The notes under the pieces: generated by a model
What the model was told of the DNA's origin: nothing
What the model saw: the letters and a program-made list of their open reading frames with translations, nothing else
Database searches by the model: none
From: Pseudomonadota bacterium
Lineage (GTDB): Bacteria > SZUA-182 > DTGQ01
Direction: 5' to 3'
Assembly: GCA_030605265.1 (NCBI GenBank)
Contig: JAUWIR010000010.1
Location: 1 to 20,146, forward strand
Length of the DNA stretch: 20,146 nt
Shown: positions 14,229-20,087 of the stretch, piece after piece
How the letters are laid out: every line of letters begins with the position of its first letter
How positions within the stretch are numbered: the first letter of the stretch is position 1
Position numbers and translations under genes: made by a program

Positions 14229-14378
14229 GGCTAGCGGGAGAAGTAAGGGTACCACCGACCCCCGGATAGACCAGCCAGACAGCACCTATCCCGTGCTAAA
14301 TTGTTTTAAAATTTGCGACTAGATGTCTAGGGTAGTATTTGAAAGGAGCAAATGCTCTACCCGGCACGATCTAGCCGC
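14229..14378. ncRNA. Candidate structured RNA, GC-rich
   Basis: A GC-rich island in AT-rich DNA with no open frame, directly after the stop of the 292-residue gene. Nested stems: GCGACTAGAT/ATCTAGCCGC (14315-14324 with 14369-14378; the one mismatch becomes a G-U pair in minus-strand RNA), GGGTAG/CTACCC (14330-14335 with 14357-14362) and ATTTG/CAAAT (14337-14341 with 14349-14353). Further left AGCAC/GTGCT and GGATAG/CTATCC compete with each other. GGCTAG at 14229 can also pair with CTAGCC at 14371. The strand is uncertain, with minus slightly favoured. No Rfam class is recognised by eye. Confidence 0.45.
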
Positions 14379-14402
14379 AGAAGCACCGCGCCGCCATGCC
14401 TT

Positions 14403-15281
14403 TTAAATAGTCGCTACTTGCTCCAAGGGTTCAGCCGCTTCCTCGGTTTCGGGAGTGCTGCCAGGTTTATTTCTTTCATACCATTCAGGTGTAAATTTTA
14501 CTTCGCCTCGCTGATAATATCTTTTTTTATCGATACCTTCCCATGAATCCGGCTGTGGCTCAGGTTCGGAAGCTTTACGAACTAAAAAAGATCTTCTTAT
14601 ACTTTCCGGTTTTTTGACTGATTTAACAGGAAAAGCGTTTGAACCGGCTTTCCTTAGGGTTTCAATGACCGCCTCGTCTGGCTTAAAATTATCAATCATC
14701 AATCCCACTTTTTCGGACTCATCTTGGAGTCTTGAAATCCTATAATCACAGGATGCATTAACGCTATAATTTTTGGGTTTTATCTTTTCCAGCGCATTGA
14801 CGTAAAGTTCTGCATCACCTTGTGACAAGTTACTAAAATCGAGTTTAGGTACCGGAAAATCACCGCCAAGCCCAGTGATTTTGCTTAAGAGATGAGCTGC
14901 TTCCGCGCATTTGACAAGATACTCATGTCGTAGGGCTGTCCGCACTTCGCTAATTTTAATTAATTCTTCCGGGATTGTTTCAAGGCGGTTTTGGGCATCG
15001 GATAGAATTTTTTCGCCCAGCTTTCCCCTAATAGTCTCCATTCCGTTTTCACAGGCAATAAGCTTTTGCTCTAAATCGTTCAGCGTCTTTTGTGATTCGG
15101 TAACTTTTTTTTGACTGGTGCCGCCACCAAGTACAATCTGTTGAGATGTAATTATCGATTTAAAGCCCTCATCATATGCACTTTGAACTTGGCCTTGCAG
15201 CGTTTCAAGCTCAATATGGGATGCTGAAAGCTCGCCAATTGTTGGGTTTGGCTTGTCGCCATTGAGAATTTCTAAAAACAT
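14403..15281 (-). CDS. Coiled-coil hypothetical protein of 292 residues
   Basis: An unrecognised soluble protein. Residues 20-120 are long heptad-like helices (ELETLQGQVQSAYDEGF, LNDLEQKLIACENGMETI, NRLETIPEELIKISEV). The middle is mixed, and 225-292 is proline- and glutamate-rich with EWYERNKPGSTPETEE, probably disordered. No signal peptide or catalytic motif. GGAAGGAGTG precedes the ATG at good distance. It is the last gene of an operon that starts near 16634 and includes the two zinc-ribbon proteins, and it is followed by the structured GC-rich stretch. The length and coiled coil could suit a scaffold or structural role, but no similarity supports this. Confidence 0.68.
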   Translation of the reverse strand: MFLEILNGDKPNPTIGELSASHIELETLQGQVQSAYDEGFKSIITSQQIVLGGGTSQKKVTESQKTLNDLEQKLIACENGMETIRGKLGEKILSDAQNRLETIPEELIKISEVRTALRHEYLVKCAEAAHLLSKITGLGGDFPVPKLDFSNLSQGDAELYVNALEKIKPKNYSVNASCDYRISRLQDESEKVGLMIDNFKPDEAVIETLRKAGSNAFPVKSVKKPESIRRSFLVRKASEPEPQPDSWEGIDKKRYYQRGEVKFTPEWYERNKPGSTPETEEAAEPLEQVATI

Positions 15282-15326
15282 AATAAAGCACTCCTTCCTT
15301 TTTTTTGAAAATTAAATTAATTTAAA

Positions 15327-15782
15327 TTATACTCTTGTAGCCTCTTCTAAGCTTACGCCCTGCTGTTGTGCTGCAAGCATGGCCCTTTTTCGTGCCGCTT
15401 CGACTAAAGATCCGCCATTACTTTTATTTTCTACCTGCTCAATCACTTGGGAAGTAATCGCTTCACCTTGGCCCCTATTAGAAGCCTCGGCCCTTCGTTT
15501 GGCATTTTCAACCAGGGAGATTGATGATAGCATTTGATCTACGGCGGACATTGAGGTTTGCTTTATATTACCAGCCCCACCAGCTAAAGCCGCCGATCTG
15601 ACTTCAGATACAGCCTCAGCCCTGGCCACTGCTTTGGCCGCCTCAATCTCCTTATTTACTATATTCTCTTGAACCTCAGCCTTTTCAATTACTTCCACTC
15701 CACAATGAGAACAAATTATATTCCCAGCGGATGATCTGAAGCCATGGTCTGAAAAATAATATCCACAATCATTACATCTCAT
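15327..15782 (-). CDS. Zinc-ribbon protein with repeated NAKRRAE motif
   Basis: A 151-residue protein. N-terminal zinc ribbon: C3xxC6 (CNDC) and C24xxC27 (CSHC). Then an alanine-rich helical region (AAKAVARAEAVSEVRSAAL). Two copies of a motif follow: SLVENAKRRAE at 89-99 and SLVEAARKRAMLAAQQQG at 125-142, the latter ending LEEATRV at the C terminus. The last 27 residues match the C terminus of the neighbouring 66-residue protein (LVGNALRRARQQA...SRV). A shared C-terminal tag suggests both bind the same partner or form one assembly. GAGGTGA precedes the start. Function unknown; the ribbon could bind nucleic acid or protein. Confidence 0.72.
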   Translation of the reverse strand: MRCNDCGYYFSDHGFRSSAGNIICSHCGVEVIEKAEVQENIVNKEIEAAKAVARAEAVSEVRSAALAGGAGNIKQTSMSAVDQMLSSISLVENAKRRAEASNRGQGEAITSQVIEQVENKSNGGSLVEAARKRAMLAAQQQGVSLEEATRV

Positions 15783-15793
15783 AATTACTCACC

Positions 15794-15994
15794 TCATACC
15801 CTGGAAATTTCGTTAACAGAACACCCCTTCAATTCGGCCTGCTGGCGTGCCCTCCTCAAAGCATTACCCACTAAATCATCGCCAGAAGCCTGGTTTTCCT
15901 CTTTATAAATTGACTCGCCTTCTTTTGGCTCGTGTTTATGCTTCGAAGGCTCAAAAATAACTCCACATCCTGGACATTTTACATAATCTGGCAT
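15794..15994 (-). CDS. Small zinc-finger protein sharing the C-terminal motif
   Basis: A 66-residue protein. N terminus MPDYVKCPGCGVIFEPSKHK contains CxxC at 7-10 and His19/His21, which could complete a zinc site. A charged linker follows, and the C-terminal 27 residues (DLVGNALRRARQQAELKG...EISRV) parallel the C terminus of the 151-residue protein encoded 11 bases downstream. AAAAGGAG lies nine bases before the ATG. The two genes look like products of duplication with different head domains. No known family. Confidence 0.68.
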   Translation of the reverse strand: MPDYVKCPGCGVIFEPSKHKHEPKEGESIYKEENQASGDDLVGNALRRARQQAELKGCSVNEISRV

Positions 15995-16018
15995 AATTAA
16001 TTACTCCTTTTTAAAATT

Positions 16019-16634
16019 TTATATATTGTAATATTTATCTTTAGAAGCAATGTTCAAATCTACCTTAATCGCTTCCCCATCCGCGTTTTTTCTGGTCACC
16101 CAATTGCTAATTGGCCTGTCTGGAAGATGCCTTATTTTCGTCTTTGGTTCTGGAATCGGAATTCTTAAAATTTCATCAATTTTATCAAAATACTCCCAAA
16201 AAATACCGCTTGATGTGCCGAAGGTTTACTCTGGCACTTTCAGAGGTTCGGACCTCTTTAAATGCTTCATCTAGCAAAGATTCAAGCCTCGTGACTACAT
16301 AATACAGCTCTTCGTGTTTCATTTCATCTTTCACCACACTCTTTTTCAAACTCGGATTATCTTGACGAAGGACTTCAGATAATCCGGTACTTTTGGGTTT
16401 AACGATCTCATGAGTTGGCCCGGCCTGAAAACCTTCGGTTTTTTTTCTTCCATTAGGAGAGGTGTCCTTTTGAATGATTTTTTCCCCCAGGGGAACGCTT
16501 TTGGATAGCTCAACATCGGCCTTGTCTGGGTCAATGGAGCCGTCCGGCTCAGGTGTTAACTTACCTTGCTTGACGAGCTTAAAAATGTATGATCGGTGTA
16601 CGTTTAAATGTCTGGCGTATTCACTTCTATTCAT
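16019..16634 (-). pseudogene. HTH protein resembling a phage small terminase/regulator, frameshifted
   Basis: The first frame (16634 to 16185) gives 149 residues: an N-terminal HTH (MNRSEYARHLNVHRSYIFKL, VKQGKLTPEPDGSIDPDKAD), a polar linker and the helical segment ELYYVVTRLESLLDEAFKEV. It stops soon after RHIKRYFLGVF. The next frame continues with protein-like sequence (WEYFDKIDEILRIPIPEPK, HLPDRPISNWVTRKNADG) to a stop at 16019. Removing one base from the A6 run at 16198-16203 joins them as RHIKRYFWEYFDKIDEIL and gives 204 residues, ending 24 bases before the next start. The HTH head resembles Nu1-type small terminase subunits, but no large subunit is present, so a regulatory DNA-binding role is as likely. 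It heads the 16634-14403 operon. Confidence 0.65.
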
Positions 16635-16643
16635 ATTTATTCC

Positions 16644-16814
16644 GGGTAAACACTACTTTTTTACATTGTTTACCATGCATAGAGAGGTAAGTTTACCCGC
16701 GTCCCGATGCTTAGCATATTCCGATTGCTCATTAACTTGGTAATCATTTGATTTTTATAGCAATACCTTGTCTATTGTTAACCATTAGAGACTAAAGGGT
16801 TAACTCGGTTAACC
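16644..16814. promoter_or_regulatory. Cluster of GGTAAAC / GGTTAACC operator-like sites
   Basis: GGGTAAACA (16644-16652) faces TGTTTACC (16667-16674). GGTAAGTTTACCC lies at 16686-16698. TGTTAACC is at 16776-16783 and a tandem GGTTAAC-tc-GGTTAACC at 16798-16814. All fit one loose dyad, GGTWAACC. They lie directly upstream of the 16634 HTH gene, the likely place for its promoter, and could be sites for that or a neighbouring HTH protein. The remainder of 16635-16910 shows no gene. Confidence 0.5.
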
Positions 16815-16910
16815 TGTTTCCGGCCCTAAAATCTGACCAAAAGCGGAGCCTCTTTGTTCCGTATGCACAGAATCGCTGGGAAGGACCCGCAGATTTTTTT
16901 AGAAATAATT

Positions 16911-17105
16911 TTACTCACGATTATTCTCCCCGCCAGACTGAAGACATTGTTGAAGGAAGTTTTTAAAATCATCTTCATCTATCCTAATCTTGCCAGCAAA
17001 GTTATAAGATCTCAAACGGCCAGCACGTACCAGTTTGTTTACAATTCTCGCTGAAACATTTAATGCTTCGGATACTTCTGTTGGTGAAATGAATTTCTTT
17101 TCCAT
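16911..17105 (-). CDS. Excisionase-like helix-turn-helix protein
   Basis: A 64-residue Hth_17/MerR-like protein: MEKKFISPTEVSEALNVSAR, recognition helix RIVNKLVRAGRLRSYNF, then AGKIRIDEDDFKNFLQQ, followed by a polar tail. AAAAGG lies close before the ATG. It resembles the other two small HTH proteins (10769-10945 and 17171-17365). Directly upstream lies an array of 9-bp repeats that might be its own binding sites. It could be the excisionase or a transcriptional switch; no feature separates these. Confidence 0.82.
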   Translation of the reverse strand: MEKKFISPTEVSEALNVSARIVNKLVRAGRLRSYNFAGKIRIDEDDFKNFLQQCLQSGGENNRE

Positions 17106-17147
17106 ACCTTTTATTCTATATCTAACTTATTGTTATTACAATAGGTG

Positions 17148-17183
17148 TGACACCAATGACACCAATGACACTATTGACACACA
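17148..17183. repeat. Four tandem 9-bp repeats (TGACACCAA type)
   Basis: TGACACCAA twice (17148-17156, 17157-17165), then TGACACTAT (17166-17174) and TGACACACA (17175-17183). The array overlaps the 3' end of one HTH gene and sits 43 bases before the next. GGTGT-g-ACACC at its left end is a small dyad. It is probably a protein-binding array (iterons or operator). Confidence 0.55.
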
Positions 17184-17365
17184 GTGATTGTGGACTGTTC
17201 GATGTATTCAAGAAGATCCGATTCAATTATCTTAATGCTTTTACCAAAGCGGTGGGCTTTAAGCTGGCCCGACTTAACGAGTCGATAAGTTGTTTCCCTG
17301 GAAATATCAAGCCTTCTGGCTACAATATCGATTGATAGAAATTTTATTTGTTTAATATTATCCAC
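17171..17365 (-). CDS. Excisionase-like helix-turn-helix protein (GTG start)
   Basis: A 64-residue Hth_17 protein: IKFLSIDIVARRLDISRET, recognition helix TTYRLVKSGQLKAHRFG, then KSIKIIESDLLEYIEQS. It begins with GTG inside the 3' end of the sigma-factor gene (8-base overlap), so translation is coupled to it. The element therefore carries three proteins of this type. One probably serves as the excisionase. Coupling with a sigma factor hints at regulation of element gene expression. Confidence 0.82.
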   Translation of the reverse strand: MDNIKQIKFLSIDIVARRLDISRETTYRLVKSGQLKAHRFGKSIKIIESDLLEYIEQSTITVCQ

Positions 17366-17882
17366 TTATTAACTCCGCCAATATCGGTTTTCGTTTTAGC
17401 TTAGTGAGTGCTTGCTCTTCGACCTGGCGGATTCGTTCTTTCGTCAAACCATAAGCCGCACCAATACTTTCAAGGGACATCTCGTTGCAAAATCTTTTAT
17501 TCAAAACTTCCTTTTCTCGGGATGATAACCCATCAAAATATCGGCTGATCTCATTAGCCTCTTTCTCGACAATACAGTCATAAGGTGAGGGCCTATCTTC
17601 AGGAATATCAAAATCCAGTCCATCAAAATCCTCATCATGTACCATATCGCCTAAGCTTACCTCTTCGATGAAAATTTTACCGAAATTACGTTCTGGTACG
17701 TGAATAAGTCCTTTGGCCTTAATGGCGCGAAAAATGCCCTGTTTGATCCACCATGACGCGTAAGTACCGAGTTTAGCACGCCCTGGACTATATCTATCAA
17801 CCGCTCTCATAAGGCCTAAACCATCATCATGATTTATTTCATTTCCCTTACCACAATAAGGACATTCAATATCATCATACAT
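17358..17882 (-). CDS. Sigma70-family factor with partial zinc-ribbon N terminus
   Basis: A 174-residue sigma factor. Residues 1-21 (MYDDIECPYCGKGNEINHDD) look like the first half of a phage-type zinc ribbon. From residue 22 the sequence is sigma region 2 (GLMRAVDRYSPGRAKLGTYA, then SWWIKQGIFRAI), a short region 3 (LIHVPE), an acidic linker (80-105) and a clear region 4 (GLSSREKEVLNKRFCNEMS, then TKERIRQVEEQALTKL). Regions 1.2 and 2.1 and part of the 2.2 core contact are missing compared with RpoD, though the -10-reading helix (YASWWIKQ) and the -35-reading HTH remain. It could redirect host RNA polymerase to element promoters or act as a decoy. AAAGGAAAG precedes the ATG. The zinc motif may be non-functional with one CxxC only, or pair with His18. 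Confidence 0.85.
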   Translation of the reverse strand: MYDDIECPYCGKGNEINHDDGLGLMRAVDRYSPGRAKLGTYASWWIKQGIFRAIKAKGLIHVPERNFGKIFIEEVSLGDMVHDEDFDGLDFDIPEDRPSPYDCIVEKEANEISRYFDGLSSREKEVLNKRFCNEMSLESIGAAYGLTKERIRQVEEQALTKLKRKPILAELISG

Positions 17883-18080
17883 TTTTTTCTTTCCTTTATG
17901 CTTTTAATGCCTTTATAAATTCCACCAAACGACAAAGCTGACTAGACGTAAGCATCTTTTTGTAAAGCTCCTGCCTCACCGCCGTTTTTCATCACATTTA
18001 TCAGCTCAAATATTTTAATAAAAATTATTGGTGTCCGTCATTACCCATGGTCCGCACAATAAGCAATAAATCCTCATTGC
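17883..18080 (-). other. Interval with very short overlapping frames
   Basis: No full-size gene. Two 19-codon minus-strand frames are present: one at 18025-18084 (listed separately) and one at 17896-17955 (MLTSSQLCRLVEFIKALKA), ending just before the sigma gene. A third frame without its own start (about 17942-18030) reads TPIIFIKIFELINVMKNGG and could be the continuation of the first after a lost base. This looks like a decayed gene. Confidence 0.4.
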
Positions 18081-18084
18081 TCAT
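18025..18084 (-). pseudogene. Truncated paralogue of the adjacent 62-residue gene
   Basis: A 19-residue frame, MSNEDLLLIVRTMGNDGHQ, starting in an ATGA overlap with the upstream stop. It parallels the start of that upstream protein (MNTEDLLLACKTLGDDQ). The frame then ends, while a neighbouring frame continues with protein-like sequence to 17942. It was probably a second copy of the gene, now broken, or a tiny gene in its own right. Confidence 0.4.
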
Positions 18085-18269
18085 TGAATCCCCTCATTCC
18101 TATATTTCCACCACCCATAAGGAAAAAATATGTTTAGATATTCCACCACATCTGGGATTAACTCACCATTGCAATGAAAGCTTTCGATTATCTTTTGTGC
18201 CTCTGGAAAAATTGTAATTTGATCGTCACCTAAAGTTTTACATGCCAGTAATAGATCTTCAGTGTTCAT
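18081..18269 (-). CDS. Small hypothetical protein of 62 residues
   Basis: An unrecognised protein (MNTEDLLLACKTLGDDQITI...VVEYLNIFFPYGWWKY) with an aromatic C-terminal half. The start at 18269 overlaps the end of the preceding HTH gene by 11 bases, with AAGGA ten bases before it; a frame open 11 codons further upstream has no such site. Its first 16 residues are echoed by the short frame immediately downstream. The GYGWW-like aromatic stretch might be an interaction surface. Function unknown. Confidence 0.55.
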   Translation of the reverse strand: MNTEDLLLACKTLGDDQITIFPEAQKIIESFHCNGELIPDVVEYLNIFFPYGWWKYRNEGIQ

Positions 18270-18519
18270 TGACTGTTTTATCCTTCCAAGGAACAATTCC
18301 AAGCGCTAGCAATTCCCGTTTGATCCTTTCATTCGGTCTTCTTTTTCCTGCCAATACTTGATAAAACATACCCCTTGTCACACCAGCCGCTTTTGATATT
18401 TCATTTAACTTTTTCCCATAAAGCCGTAGACAGAATGGAACAGAATAAGAAGGGGAGATTCTTTTTTCTTGCAAAATATTGAATATCTCTGATATTATCT
18501 CTGTGTTCATTGTATACAT
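18259..18519 (-). CDS. Helix-turn-helix regulator (XRE-like)
   Basis: An 86-residue DNA-binding protein. The core HTH is LNEISKAAGVTRGMFYQVLA followed by GKRRPNERIKRELLALG, the pattern of Cro/XRE-type phage repressors (helix, turn GVTRG, recognition helix, GKRRPN). The first 35 residues form an additional helical region. It is the first minus-strand gene after the divergent gene at 18586. The intergenic space has two TTAAAC motifs nine bases apart that may be its operator. It may govern the downstream sigma-factor cluster or element maintenance. An internal ATG three codons in is an equally good start. Confidence 0.75.
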   Translation of the reverse strand: MYTMNTEIISEIFNILQEKRISPSYSVPFCLRLYGKKLNEISKAAGVTRGMFYQVLAGKRRPNERIKRELLALGIVPWKDKTVNEH

Positions 18520-18585
18520 ATTATTTGCTATCCTAATTTAATTCATTAATTCTGTTAAACTTATTAAACAAAAAGGTAAATGCGT

Positions 18586-18771
18586 ATGTCTATGGAAATA
18601 AATCAAGCAATTAAATGTTTTAGAGAAAATCTTAAAATATTTAATCAAATATCTGAGGGACCAAATTCTGTCGAATATAACCTTCATAAGGGATTACTTC
18701 ATATAGCTAATGCAATCAACAACCTAGAAAATGAAATAAAATCATTAGAATATAAAATTGGAATGAAATGA
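18586..18771 (+). CDS. Small helical hypothetical protein, divergent orientation
   Basis: A 61-residue protein (MSMEINQAIKCFRENLKIFN...NLENEIKSLEYKIGMK), amphipathic and probably coiled coil at the C terminus. The start at 18586 is chosen for its distance from AAAAGG; ATGs two codons up- and downstream are possible. It is the only plus-strand gene in this end of the element, divergent from the XRE-like regulator and convergent with the next gene, whose stop lies two bases away. Family unknown; it could be an anti-repressor or a chance frame. Confidence 0.45.
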   Translation: MSMEINQAIKCFRENLKIFNQISEGPNSVEYNLHKGLLHIANAINNLENEIKSLEYKIGMK

Positions 18772-18772
18772 A

Positions 18773-18967
18773 TTATAATTTTTCCATTTTCATATCATCA
18801 ATTTTATATTTCCCTAAGCCTAAATCTGGTAATTTATAGTCCTTTTTGCTGTAAGCCTTACGTAATGCATCCATTAAAAAGCTAACAACAGTTGTTTCAA
18901 TAGCCGTCTCAGGATTAATTGTCCATTTCTGGTTCATGTTTTCATCTATGCATTTTTCTATTAACAT
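18773..18967 (-). CDS. Small hypothetical protein of 64 residues
   Basis: An unrecognised protein (MLIEKCIDENMNQKWTINPE...VVSFLMDALRKAYSKKDYKL) with one clear helix in the middle and a charged tail. GAGGAAGAG lies seven bases before the ATG and overlaps the end of the upstream 31-residue gene, indicating a compact operon from 19272 leftwards. No motif suggests a role. Confidence 0.55.
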   Translation of the reverse strand: MLIEKCIDENMNQKWTINPETAIETTVVSFLMDALRKAYSKKDYKLPDLGLGKYKIDDMKMEKL

Positions 18968-18970
18968 TTT

Positions 18971-19066
18971 TTACTCTTCCTCTATTTTAATAGTTTTATA
19001 AAATCGTTTATCCTTATCACTGCAAGATAGCCTTCCTGTCAAAATATCCTCCTGATTGCTATTCAT
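18971..19066 (-). CDS. Tiny protein of 31 residues
   Basis: MNSNQEDILTGRLSCSDKDK followed by a charged tail ending KIEEE. It starts at a CAATGA overlap with the stop of the gene upstream and its end overlaps the ribosome binding site of the gene downstream. Its EDILTG echoes VDILTGEKQ at the end of that upstream gene, reflected in a 12-base DNA repeat (GTCAAAATATCC at 19038-19049 and 19079-19090). It may be a coupling peptide. Confidence 0.4.
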   Translation of the reverse strand: MNSNQEDILTGRLSCSDKDKRFYKTIKIEEE

Positions 19067-19272
19067 TGTTTTTCCCCCGTCAAAATATCCACTATCTCAG
19101 ATAATGGCCTTTGGGTCTCCCATGCTCGTTTGATGCAAGAAAGCAGCTTATCAGTAGATTTAAGCCTCTTTCGCGCCATGCTTAACTCGAATAAAGGGAA
19201 CGGTGTATGCTCGACTAAAACGGCAAGAATTTTGTCTTGGATGAGTGAAGTGTTTAATGATGTTAATTGCAT
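19063..19272 (-). CDS. Small hypothetical protein near the right end
   Basis: A 69-residue, mostly helical protein (MQLTSLNTSLIQDKILAVLV...LLSCIKRAWETQRPLSEIVD). GGAGAAC lies five bases before the ATG. It is the first gene inside the right attachment region, 27 bases from the arm-type repeats. In many integrative elements this position holds the excisionase, but I see no clear HTH here. Any integrase-accessory role is only suggested by location. Confidence 0.55.
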   Translation of the reverse strand: MQLTSLNTSLIQDKILAVLVEHTPFPLFELSMARKRLKSTDKLLSCIKRAWETQRPLSEIVDILTGEKQ

Positions 19273-19298
19273 GGTTTGTTCTCCTGTAAAGACTTTTA

Positions 19299-19320
19299 TG
19301 GGGCTAGTCTGGGGCTAGTC
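19299..19320 (+). repeat. Arm-type integrase binding repeats, right end (two copies)
   Basis: Two abutting TGGGGCTAGTC units (19299-19309, 19310-19320), identical and in the same orientation as the left-end units. They lie 101 bases inside the right core repeat. In the excised circle they would lie on the opposite side of the core from the left-end units, as P and P' arms do. Confidence 0.75.
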
Positions 19321-19421
19321 CGAAAAACTGAAATAACTATATGAAATTTAATGTATTTTGATCATTTTGATAATTTTACCAAACTTAACACTAAATTATT
19401 GAAATTATATTGCTTATTGTA

Positions 19422-19460
19422 TTTTGTAGTCTTTAGTTGTATTAATGAGTTTTTTTTTCA
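19422..19460 (+). repeat. Right attachment core (39-bp direct repeat, copy 2)
   Basis: Exact copy of 568-606. Beyond it begins AT-rich DNA leading to the rRNA promoter. I do not recognise a gene end or tRNA within the 39 bases, so the target seems to be intergenic. Confidence 0.88.
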
Positions 19461-19978
19461 TTAATTTTTTTAAAATTAAATATTTGATACATTTATAATG
19501 AGTAATCAATACCCTATTATAAGCCAGCTAATGCCCAAGGGGGTATGAGAATTAAGCAAGGAGGTATAAGAATTAAGATAGTACCACCTTATAAATTACA
19601 TATATATTGTAAGGATATATAAAAGGAATTGTGTAAAGAATAATTAACTCTTGCAAAAGAATAACTCTATGAACACAAAGGAAGTATGTAAATATTTTAT
19701 CTAATTTAGCACTTAATATATAATAACCGTAGTCAATAATATCATCGAAATAAATATTAATGTAGTAAAATTGAATCTCAATCTTCAGAAATGACAAAAA
19801 AATATGCAATATTTTTTTGTATGAATCAAAAATGAGTACTTCCACAAGTTCAAAGGTGCAAAATATATAGTTATAATTTTGGAAGATTGATCCAAACCAT
19901 GTCAAATTGAGAATTGCTGGGGGTTAGACCATCTAATATATTGAAAAACCGAATAAGTGATTTTTTTTTTTTACAATA
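19461..19978. other. AT-rich right flank, no gene supported
   Basis: Host DNA between the element and the rRNA promoter. A 110-codon frame on the minus strand is nearly all Ile/Tyr/Phe/Leu, lacks a ribosome binding site and looks like a by-product of AT richness. Only a short tandem repeat (19536-19577) and a long T run (19961-19972) stand out. Confidence 0.5.
19536..19577 (+). repeat. 21-bp imperfect tandem repeat
   Basis: Two adjoining 21-base units beginning CAAGGGGGTAT and CAAGGAGGTAT and ending GAATTAAG/AGAATTAAG match at 19 of 21 positions. They lie about 400 bases upstream of the rRNA -35 box. Possibly a duplicated binding site upstream of the rRNA promoter; function unknown. Confidence 0.5.
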
Positions 19979-20007
19979 TTGACAGTTTAGAAAAGAATTG
20001 ATATTAT
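19979..20007 (+). promoter_or_regulatory. rRNA operon promoter
   Basis: Perfect TTGACA (19979-19984), a 17-base spacer and TATTAT (20002-20007), preceded by an A/T-rich UP-like stretch with a long T run. Start of transcription is expected near 20014, giving a leader of about 75 bases before mature 16S. Confidence 0.85.
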
Positions 20008-20087
20008 TAGGGAGTAAGAACGAACAGATCTTTGAAAATAGAATATAGGGTACTACCTTTATAGCAGTATAAAGAAGTAAAAGGATT

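Larger units (their letters stand above)
568..19460. mobile_element. Integrated mobile element (about 18.9 kb) bounded by 39-bp direct repeats
   Basis: The ends are a perfect 39-bp direct repeat at 568-606 and 19422-19460. A tyrosine recombinase gene lies just inside the left repeat. Repeated 11-bp sites lie inside both repeats (649-682 and 19299-19320). The interior carries a replication module (primase-polymerase/MCM fusion, SF2 helicase), several small HTH regulators, a sigma factor and cargo (lipoprotein, Fic). No phage structural genes, large terminase or relaxase are seen. It is best described as an integrative replicating element, plasmid-like or phage-satellite-like; which of these it is cannot be decided from the sequence. 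Confidence 0.85.

Noticed and set aside
14229..14378. Diversity-generating retroelement template or retron RNA.
   Set aside because: No reverse transcriptase gene anywhere in the window and no paired variable repeat.
16019..16634. Firm call of small terminase subunit.
   Set aside because: Only an N-terminal HTH supports it; no large terminase, portal or capsid gene is present, so a regulator is equally possible.
17148..17183. CRISPR-like array.
   Set aside because: Units are only 9 bp with no spacers and there are no cas genes.
19573..19905. 110-codon minus-strand reading frame in the right flank.
   Set aside because: Almost entirely Ile/Tyr/Phe/Leu, no ribosome binding site, no domain pattern; expected from AT-rich DNA.
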